Shown here one piece after another: positions 53,546 through 62,099 of a DNA stretch of 64,000 bases (within the stretch, counting starts at the first letter, position 1; every line of letters starts with the position of its first letter). Location: the NCBI RefSeq assembly GCF_964204645.1, contig NC_134028.1, positions 14,621,263 through 14,685,262 on the forward strand. The letters are read 5' to 3'. This DNA comes from Tubulanus polymorphus. Its lineage: Eukaryota > Nemertea > Palaeonemertea > Tubulaniformes > Tubulanidae. A model generated the notes under the pieces. It was not told where the DNA came from. It saw only the letters and a list, made by a program, of their open reading frames with translations, and ran no database searches. The position numbers and the translations under genes were made by a program.

Positions 53546-53771
53546 ATGGCGGATCAGACGTGGATAATAACTGGTTTATATAATTGAGCATTATTATCAG
53601 TGGGAAGTGTTGGTTATACGATGGTATTAAAAAAAGTATTTAGAATGGGAAGTATTAATGTTGATAAATTTGATATCAATGATATTTATTTTGTAATTAA
53701 CATTAGCAGTAACTTTATCTAATTTAACAATTGATTATTTGGAAAAACAAAAATATATTCCTCCTATATAA
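53546..53771 (+). pseudogene. Polinton small membrane protein 1, block F
   Basis: ADQTWIITGLYN, TGA, ALLSVGSVGYTMVLKKVFRM, INVDKFDINDI; a short frame shift near 53690 and a LTIDYLEKQKYIPPI end (stop 53769-53771). One clear hydrophobic segment. Confidence 0.6.
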
Positions 53772-53795
53772 ATGCATAATATTTTTACTAAATAA

Positions 53796-54236
53796 ATGGC
53801 ATCTGCAATTATAACTATTATAGGATCGGCAATTGTTAACGCTTTGGCATTTACTGCTGGTGGATATCTATTTAAACATATTGATAAAAATAGTTCAATA
53901 GGAGAACAAAGAAGACATAACTTAGCATTAGATAAATACAATAAAGCTGCAGAAGAATATAGAGAAAAGAGGCAAAATTATATGGATTATATCAATAAAT
54001 AATTATATAATCAGAAAATTACACATAGAGATTTTCAATCAGTTGATGATGCAGTGAGTTTATATCACGCAGTAACAAATAAAGAAAAATTACATCTATA
54101 TAAACCTAAATTATCAGATTATTTTACCCCAAGTAGTGAACAGAAGAAATATGAAATAATTTGGATTTTAGGTGGAACAGTTATTGTATTATTTGTTGCT
54201 TATAAATTTACTAATGGTAATTTCTTTTCTAAATAA
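53796..54236 (+). pseudogene. Polinton small membrane protein 2, block F (one nonsense codon)
   Basis: A 146-codon reading frame interrupted only by TAA at 54000-54002; block D has GAA at this position, so it is a single substitution. Seen: N-terminal membrane helix ASAIITIIGSAIVNALAFTA, the long charged helix YNKAAEEYREKRQNYMDYIN, FQSVDDAVSLYHAVTNKEKL, LYKPKLSDYFTPSSEQKKYE, then the C-terminal membrane helix IIWILGGTVIVLFVAYKF. It shows the uninterrupted target of the TTAA MITE found in block D. Confidence 0.72.
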
Positions 54237-54654
54237 ATACATGATAAAGTTGACAATATTGATATTATCCTCATGATATAAATAAAACTAAATTAAAATT
54301 ATATTTGGAAAATCAAATATCAGAATTTGAAGATGATTTAAAAGTTAAAAAGAAAAAATATTTAAAAAGTAAAATTATATATTATCTTATTATTAGTAGT
54401 TCAGTTACAATTAGTTCTGTAATAACATTTCTAGCATTATTCTCACCATTAACACGTTTAGCTATCTCAATTGGAGCTTTAGGTTTAAGTTCAAGTGTAT
54501 TAACCGGCATAAGTTCAAAATTAAATATAAAAAGAAAAAATAAAATCTGATATAAAAGAAATTAATAAATACATTAGATTATATAATAAGTTTAGATGGT
54601 AATATAATAGTTGAAGAACAAGATAAATTATCACAAGAACTAATTAATTATTAA
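54237..54654 (+). pseudogene. Polinton small membrane protein 3, block F
   Basis: The start codon has decayed (ATACATG where block D has ATGGGC). Open segment 54305-54550: ISEFEDDLKVKKKKYLKSKI, then IIYYLIISSSVTISSVITFL and FSPLTRLAISIGALGLSSSV, two adjacent hydrophobic helices, and a basic end. A shifted LDYIISLDGNIIVEEQDKLS follows to the stop at 54652-54654. Confidence 0.62.
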
Positions 54655-54670
54655 TTTTTTTATTATATAA

Positions 54671-55960
54671 ATGGGGTTTCCAAAAGCTTTCCAATTATAA
54701 TAAATCAATTAAATGTAATATTCTTGCAATAGATTCCAATAAAAATATTACATATAAAAATTTAATTTTAAATTCATTAATTAATTTAGAAATTTATGTT
54801 ACTGAAACGAAGTTTTTTATTTCTAAAATGGAAAATATATTTCATACATATGAAGTCACTTTTACTCGAGAAGAATATCGTATATATAAAGTAAAATCTA
54901 ATATGAAATATATGCAAAATCAATTAAATTTTGCTGTTTATTGTGCAACAACAGGGTGTGGTATAGGTTGGAATGATCATTTAAATAACAAAAATTTGAA
55001 TTATTCTGATTTAAAATTATTTCATACGTATTTTCAAATCAGAACTATATTAAACGAATTTGAATGCCCTTTGCCTGGATCTAATTATACTAAAGAATTG
55101 GATAATAATATTAATCTATCTAAGTTTTATAAAATATGTAATGAATTTAATATAGATATTTATTCCGATTTTAGAGCGCATGGTAAATTTCAAGGTATTG
55201 GTGAACAGTATGAAATAAAAAGAATTGATTATATGCATACAATTGGAGCTTATCATAATTATGAAATTGATAATAATAATGGTTGGATTGATTTCATTTT
55301 AGAAAATAGTGAAGGTTTTACAAAATCAGGTATACAAAGAATAAATCAATCTATAAGAATATATTTAATTTGTATATTAGGTGCACAAGTTGAAACAAGA
55401 TCCCCGATAGTTGGAAATGATAGTACTTCATTTGATACACAGAAACAATTTAAAGTTTTATTTGAAGATTCTATTCATAATGATAAGAATAGATCGATTC
55501 CAGAAAACATTGTAAGATATCAAAATTATTTAGATAAATTACATATTAGATTAAACTATTGTAAAGGCCCTAATTTATTAATTATTTCTAATGATTTAGT
55601 TTTAAAAATGGGAAATATAATTGGTTATAATAATCTAATTAAAACTGCTACAGTCAATAATAAGTTTCGATTAAATGATATAAATAAAAAGATTATTACT
55701 GTTCCAAAACTAATGGAAGGTGAAAAAATTAAAAAACATATTCAGTCAACAGAAACTAAAACTAAAAATATTAAATTGGATAATGATTCTAAAATAAAAA
55801 AAGATTACAATACTACAGAAAATATAAAAACTGATAATATTCAACATGAAATAATTAAAAGTAATAATGATAATAAATCACATGAAAATACTAAATTATC
55901 ATCGATGATATTACTTGTATAGGAATCGTAATAGGAGGAATATTTTATTTTAAATTTTAA
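54671..55960 (+). pseudogene. Polinton virion-type protein of about 400 residues (block F)
   Basis: N-terminal 50 codons (GFPKAFQ..., LINLEIYVTETKFF) contain frameshifts. From 54828 an open frame of 364 codons: HTYEVTFTREEYRIYKVKSN, MKYMQNQLNFAVYCATTGCG, SDLKLFHTYFQIRTILNEFE, LSKFYKICNEFNIDIYSDFR, GFTKSGIQRINQSIRIYLIC, ILGAQVETRSPIVGNDSTSF, SIPENIVRYQNYLDKLHIRL, YCKGPNLLIISNDLVLKMGN. This pattern recurs in Polintons of many invertebrates as I remember it, next to the capsid gene, and is annotated there only as uncharacterised. A Lys/Asn-rich low-complexity tail follows. A frameshift at about 55910 gives the original end, a hydrophobic GIVIGGIFYF anchor. The role is likely structural (virion), not proven. 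Confidence 0.7.
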
Positions 55961-56649
55961 TTGTTGTAATGGGTCCAAAAATCGCATTTTTGCCTACAAA
56001 TGCGGGTGTAACTTAGACACGAAGTCATGCTTGCTACTAACTTAAGATAAGACATAATATAAGACATAACAAACACACATAGATTTATCATTACTGAATC
56101 AAATATATATAATAAATATGTGAGATAAATAAATCTATGATATTTATTACATCTATGTGTGTTTGTTATGTCTTTATTATCTTTAGTACTTTTAGTACTT
56201 TGAGTACATAAAGAATAAATCTTTATTTTATTAGTACTTAGAAAAATAAATATATAAATAATTTTATATATGATAAATCTATGATATTTATCATTATTGA
56301 AACAGTAATATATAATAAATATGCGTGATAAATAGATTTAATTATTGAAACAGTAATATATAAAATCCATCAGATGAATAAATATAATTATTGAAACAGT
56401 AATATGTATATATATTTATGTCTTTATTGTCTTTAGTAGTTTAGTAGTTTTAAAAATAATTTTATTCACTACTAATAAAATAAAGATTTATTCTGTATGT
56501 ACTAAAAGTACTAAGCCTACTAAAGACAATAAAGACACAAGGGGTATTATATTCATATTTTAAATTACTTTTCTGATTCTAATTCTGAAAACAATTTGAG
56601 CCATGCATCTTTCTTGTGATCTTCTTTCACCTAATAGTTTAGTATGATA
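55961..56649. repeat. AT-rich nested palindromes after block F
   Basis: Two nested inverted repeats. The first, about 27 bases, is GACATAACAAACACACATAG (56064) with its complement ending at about 56176. The second, about 85 bases, has a left arm at about 56178-56265 (containing AGTACTTTTAGTACTTTGAG, AATAAATCTTTATTTTATTA) and a right arm at about 56447-56530. Between them ATTGAAACAGTAATATATAA recurs three times (56297, 56344, 56389). No gene. Possibly the decayed right end of the Polinton, since it directly follows its last gene. Confidence 0.6.
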
Positions 56650-57125
56650 ACCAATACTATTCAAACCGCGGGCAATAAAACCAAAATAATGAATTATCGC
56701 GGGCGATAAAACCAGAATATTGAATTGTCGCGGACGACAAAACCAGACTAATGAATTGTCGCGGGCGAAAAAACCAAAAAAAAGAATTGTCGGGGCGACA
56801 AAACCAAAATAATGAATTGTCGCGGGCAATAAAACCAAAATAATGAATTGTCGCGGGTGACAAAACCAAAATGTTGAATTGTCGCGGGTGACAACACCAA
56901 AATATTAAATTGTCGCGGGCGACAAAACCAAAAAAAAATTGTCGCGGGCGACTAAAACAAACTATAAAACCAAAATAATGAATTGTCGCGGGCGACAAAA
57001 CCAAAAAAAAAGTTGTCGCGGGCGACTAAAACAAAATATAAAACCAAAATAATGAATTGTCGCGGGCGACAAAACCAAAAAGAAGAATTGTCGCGGGCGA
57101 CAAAACCAAAATAATGAATTGTCGC
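56650..57125 (-). repeat. 31-bp minisatellite, first array
   Basis: About 15 units of a 31-base consensus GAATTGTCGCGGGCGACAAAACCAAAATAAT, shown here only as its halves GAATTGTCGCGGGCGACAA and AACCAAAATAAT. Each unit has a TTGTCGC-GG-GCGACAA palindrome. Because 31 is not a multiple of 3 and the unit has no stop on the minus strand, all three minus frames stay open and give artefactual Phe/Trp/Arg-rich proteins. The array continues at 58107 after an inserted repeat. Confidence 0.92.
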
Positions 57126-58106
57126 CACAATCGACAATCACCACAATCGTAGTACATGTAATGAAATACAACTTTGCAATTGATCATAGTAACAAAACAT
57201 GCCTAGGTACCAATCTAATAAGGAAATACTAAGCCATTCTACTATTCAGCGCCCCCTGGTGACTATATGGAATAACTAATGTCCTTAAAAACTCACCACA
57301 ATCATAGACGATGTCATGAACTACAACTTTGCAATTGATCATGGTAACAAACTATGCCTAGGTACCAATCTAATAAGGAAAAACTAAGCTTTTCTACTAT
57401 TCAACGCCCCCTGGTGTCTATATGGAATAACTAATGTCCTTAAACACTCACCACAATCATAGAAGATGTCATGAACTACAACTTTGCAATTGATCATGGT
57501 AACAAAATATGCCTATGTACAAATATAATATACCGATACTAATACTAGCGATATAATACCCCCTGATGGCCACATACAAAAACCAATGACCTTGAAACTC
57601 ACCAAAATCATAGAACACGTTATGGGCTACAACTTTCCAATTGAATATAGTAACACAATATGCTTAGGTATCAATTTGATGTAGAAAAACTTTTTCCCAC
57701 CTACGAATGAGTACTGATGACACCAAGATGGCCGCCAATTGCGTCATAATTGGCTGATCAAAATACCTGTCCCAGGTATAAAACATCCCTCTCTAAAAAA
57801 TACCCATCAGCAATTGCAATGAGAAATGGCAAACCAAATTGACATTTTCAAAATTTCCCACGAAAACTTCGAAAATGTTTAAAAAGTGCTGATTTTGGCA
57901 AACAACAATGGCTGCCAGTCGACCATCTTGAATCTGACAGGGCCAGTTTTTGGGCTGACGATGTGTCTAGGGTAGATACATGTATAAACCAAATATCAAG
58001 ACATTACCTTGAAGCGTCTTCAAAACTGGATTCCGTCTATGGATGGACGGACGGACGAAAAGTGAACGCAATAGCCCGCTGGGACTAAAGTCCCAAGTGG
58101 ACTGAT
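57126..58106 (-). mobile_element. second copy of the 1.24-kb repeat, inverted, inside the minisatellite
   Basis: Reverse complement of most of 28901-30142: several about 152-bp units with CGCCCCCTGGTG (57248, 57406), GATGGCCGCCAATTGCGTCA, TGGATGGACGGACGGACG and an AAGTCCCAAGTGGACT end at 58103. Minisatellite units flank both sides, so it inserted into the array. The inner end is truncated relative to the block C copy. Confidence 0.75.
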
Positions 58107-59194
58107 AAAGAATTGTCGTGGGCGACAAAACCAAACTAATGAATTGTCGCGGGTGATAAAACCAAAATATTGAATTGTCACGGGCGACAAAACCAAACTA
58201 ATGAATTGTCGGGGGCGATAAAACCAAACTATGAATTGTTGCGGGCGATAAAACAAAAATATTGAATTGTCGCGGGCGATAAAACAAAAATATTGAATTG
58301 TCGCGGGCGACAAAACCAAAATGTTGAATTGTCGCGGGCGACCAAACCAAAATAATGAATTGTCTCGGGCGACAAAAACAAAATATTGAATTGTCACGTG
58401 CGACAAAACCAAAATAATGAATTGTCGCGGGCGACAAAACCAAAATAATGAATTGTTGCGGGCGATAAAACCAAAATAATGAATTGTCTCGTGCGACAAA
58501 ACCAAAATAATGAATTATCGCCGGCGATAAAACCAAAATATTGAATTATCGCGGGCGATAAAACCAACAAAAAAAATTGTCGCGGGTGACAAAAACAAAA
58601 GATAAAACCAAAATAATGAATTGTTGCGGGCGACAAAACTAAAAAGAAGGATTGTCGCGGGTGACAAAACCAAAATAATGAATTGTCGCTGACGATAAAA
58701 CCAAAATAATGAATTGTCTCGGGCGACAAAAACAAAATATTGAGTTGTCACGTGCGACAAAACCAAAATAATGAATTGTCGCGGGCGACAAAACCAAAAT
58801 AATGAATTGTCGCGGGCGATAAAACCGTAATAATGAATTGTCGCGGGCGATTAAACCAAAATAATGAATTGTCTCGGGCGACAAAACCAAAATAATGAAT
58901 TACTGCGGGCGATAAAACCAAAATATTGAATTGTCACAGGCGATAAAACCAAAATATTGAATTGTCGCGGGCGACAAAACAAAAACAAAAAATTGTCGCG
59001 GGCGACAAAAACAAAATATAAAACCAAAATAATGAATTGTCGCGGGCGACAAAACTAAAAAGAAGGATTGTCGCGGGCGACAAAACCAAAATAATGAATT
59101 GTCGCTGGCGATAAAACCAAAGTAATGAATTGTCGTGGGCGATAAAGTCAAAATATTGAATTTTTCGCGGGCGACAAAATCAAAATCATTGTTT
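58107..59194 (-). repeat. 31-bp minisatellite, second array
   Basis: About 34 further units of the same 31-base repeat as 56650-57125, with common variants GCGGGCGATAAAACC, TCTCGGGCGAC and TCACGTGCGAC, and occasional longer units containing AAACAAAATATAAAACC. Higher-order repetition is visible: the block around 58540-58700 recurs at 58925-59110. Decayed units continue to about 59235. Confidence 0.92.
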
Positions 59195-59394
59195 TCTCGC
59201 GTTATTTTAGTTTTGTCGTTTTGTCGTTATGTCGCCCTCATTTGCATATTCGTCTTATCAGCCACTATACTAAAGCCTTAAGGTCGCGTAAAACTCTTAC
59301 TCGATAAACACTTCAAGCGACACAGCGAACGATCTCCTTTCCTCCACAGCGAACGCTTACTCCGAATGTCAAGTGTGAGTCCAGCATACAGATA

Positions 59395-60280
59395 GGAGTG
59401 TGTTGTATACTTATATTTAGTAAATACGTTGTGCATTTGACAATGATCGGTATGTACTGTAGGAAATATAGAGTATTGATGGTATTGATATAGAGGTTGA
59501 AGCCCGCGGCCGAATAAAGTAATATATTTCTTTATTTTGATACCTCGTCGACATAACAGCTTTTCTCAGCTATATCTCTTCGGCGTGTTTAGTTTAGGCC
59601 TACGACTCCCCGGTACGCGTATGATTTATCTTAGTAAATACACGGTTAATTTGGTAAAGAAAAATAGGTATTGCTAAACTAACTGCATGAAACCCGCAGC
59701 CAAATCACTGGTAGTTATAAATTAATTTGTACTCGATTTGATTCTCATGATGAGGAGAAACTCGCAGCTGATCCCCGGAACGACGATGTAGTAACACACG
59801 TCGAGTCGTCGATGTTTACGGCTCGACAGTGCTTTTAAAATCTAAAGTAGTAAATTTCCAGTGTATCGGTAATATGATTTTATGAGGAAAATGGGCTATT
59901 GTTAAAATCACTGTTTGAAGACCGCGACTGAATGTGATGTCTGCAGCAATAAATTAGTTCATTTATACTTGAATTCATAATCGAAGTGACAGTCGGCCTG
60001 CGGGTTGATTTCGGGATGACGAATCGGAAAAAAACATGTCGCCCCATTGAATGGGGCTAAATTTTCGATGTTTACGGCCCGACAGCGCTTTTGTAACGAT
60101 GATTCGTGAAAAAACACGCGGGCTATTTGTAGATCTCAGTGAGCTGAACGATTTTATATTCAGATTGTATATGAAACAGCGGTAAGGTAACAAAGCCTAT
60201 GTTCTTTTGGTAAAAATGGTGTGGAAGAAAATAATAATAATAAATATAGCTGCAAAGCAGCGATAACGGGTTTTCTGCAC
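59395..60280 (-). repeat. right arm of about 0.86-kb inverted repeat
   Basis: Reverse complement of 40636-41494; ends CGATAACGGGTTTTCTG at about 60280. Two internal units about 256 bases apart share GATGTTTACGGCTCGACAGTGCTTTT (59811, cut) and GATGTTTACGGCCCGACAGC (60067). With the left arm it encloses about 17.9 kb containing Polinton blocks D-F and the minisatellite. Confidence 0.8.
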
Positions 60281-60294
60281 AGTCTTAGAATCCT

Positions 60295-60545
60295 GTTCAA
60301 CGGTGGATTTTGACGAAGCATTTGATAAGGCACAACATCAGCCATTACTAAACAGGCTATTAGGAAACAGTATCAATGATAGGTCGCCCAAATGGCTCAG
60401 CAGTTATCTCTGAACGAAAACTTGTAGCTGAAATCAACGGAACGCCTCATCTTGGAATAAGTCGGTCAAACTAGTGGAGTCACTCAAGGTAGTATCCTAA
60501 GTCGTCTTCTGTCTAATGTCCTGACAAATGGAATACACAGTAATC
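60295..60545 (+). pseudogene. non-LTR reverse transcriptase fragment
   Basis: About 80 codons with TVDFDEAFDKAQHQPLLNRL, WLSSYLSERKL, VAEINGTPHLGI and SGVTQGSILSRLLSNVLTN. These correspond to RT motif A (DF.KAFD) through motif B (SGV.QGS.L.P) of a CR1/L2-like element, with several changes from consensus. The fragment starts right at the edge of the inverted repeat arm. Confidence 0.65.
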
Positions 60546-60599
60546 CAAAATAAAAATTGTGAGTTAGAGTTAACTCTGAGTTAAAGTTAGTTCATTTTC

Positions 60600-61544
60600 G
60601 ATGAGTTAACTCGGAGTTAAATCTTAACTCGGAACTGTGGAACTGGACCCTGGAGATTCAGAAAATGAAGAAGTCATTGGGCCGTATCTATACGAACCGG
60701 AGCCAGATGAGACAAATGAATCCATTGTTCCGTCGAACAATCCCAACAGACTCAATAGGCTGAACCTGGATAATTTACACGAATGGTGGGTTTTATATTT
60801 GCTAATATGTGTTTGTATCTTTATATATAAATGCATTTTTGATAATGCACATTTTATGGTTAAAACAACCAACCCTAATAGAAACTTACCCTGTTTTTTT
60901 TTATCATTGATGCATGCCATGCAATTCAATAACAATAAGACCAAAAATAAATTTTCATAGCATTGTACCGTCGTCGTGTACTGTGTCCGTACTGGGTTGC
61001 TTGTTATTTTCTTGTCAGTAGAAATCTATAAGGTTAGGGCCGAGCTGAACTTATGGACACTTTCTAGAACCCAAGTCTAATTTTCGCAATGATTGTTTTT
61101 ATTTTAAGGTGTTCGTGTACTCACTGCCAGGTGTTGCCCACAGAACCAGAATGTAGCTGTTGCCAGGAGAGTCCAGAGGTCACTCAAAAATTGGCAGAAA
61201 TTTTGGAATTTGAACACCACGAGGCCGTTCCTAAATGCATTACTGACACTAATGCATTTGCCTCTGTTTGTACAGATAGATGGGTGTTGCAGGTAGCCTG
61301 GTTAACATTCAAACAACAATATGGAAATAAAGCGTTTGAAGGACCCATCGAAGAGAAGTGTAGACACATAGCCTATCGACAATTTACCCGATGGTGTTTG
61401 GGATACTGTGGCAGAAAAAATCGTGTTATTTTGCCGTCCTGTGTCGTTTCCTGCATCCGGGCTCATTTTCCTTCTGAAGATGGGGATGAGGATTTGTACA
61501 AAGGTTTCCGATGGCCAGCGTTAGAAGAAGAAAACGAAGACTGA
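60600..61544 (+). CDS. P2X7 C-terminal (ballast-type) cysteine domain protein, transposon-associated
   Basis: Two exons. Exon 1 (about 60606-60786): acidic/Asn-rich VIGPYLYEPEPDETNESIVP and RLNLDNLHEW; its start is not certain. The donor is GAATG^GTGGGT. Exon 2 begins after TATTTTAAG at 61109: CSCTHCQVLPTEPECSCCQE (zinc-binding cysteines), ITDTNAFASVCTDRWVLQVA, RHIAYRQFTRWCLGYCGRKN, RVILPSCVVSCIRAHFPSED, YKGFRWPAL; stop 61542-61544. This is the Cys-rich intracellular domain named after mammalian P2X7, widespread in invertebrates without any channel part. No channel segment is present here. Convergent with the transposase at 62100-64000, so both may belong to one element. GAGTTAACTC repeats just upstream (60562-60632) may be an end of it. 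Confidence 0.68.
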
Positions 61545-62099
61545 TTGCCATAGCATTTCATTTAGTTAAATAACCTCAGTATTAAATTTTCTATATGAAA
61601 TTTTATCACAGAATAAAAATTTTTCATCTTTCTACATTTCATTTTCAACTCATTTCATATTCTTTACAAATCTACTACGATGCAGTTCCAACACCTCTTC
61701 CTTTGAAACTCGTTCTCGACCACTGGTCAGGCTTTGAGGAGCTCTAACAATATTTTTTTTGTATGTTGTTTCTTTTTGATATCTCCTATGATTTCATTCA
61801 AACAATCATTGACATAATCTGAAGAAAATAGAATACTGATTTAAAATATGCTATTCAATTGACATTAAGACACCTTAAGTGACAAAGTTATCTTTGAATC
61901 ATTTAACTGCAGACGTCAGTGCAAATCTAATATGGATTTCTTACCATAAGTTGCATCATTTAGCAAAAATCGAAGCACATGACGTTTCTTATATTTTGGG
62001 TATATCAATGACACACGACCAGTTCCATCTTTTTTTAGTTTTTGCATCCTGGAGCTGTTTTCATTGAAATGCATTGCTGCAATGTGGAGCCTAGAATGA
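61545..62099. other. intergenic stretch between convergent genes
   Basis: No coding region recognised; A/T-rich with an AATAAAA polyadenylation-like signal at 61612-61618 serving the plus-strand gene. Confidence 0.45.

Noticed and set aside
56560-59151. Several long minus-strand open frames rich in Phe, Trp and Arg
   Set aside because: They are read-throughs of the 31-bp minisatellite, whose unit has no stop in any minus frame; the same peptide appears in all three phases.
56650-59194. A CRISPR-like array
   Set aside because: Repeats are directly adjacent with no unique spacers, and the DNA is clearly eukaryotic.
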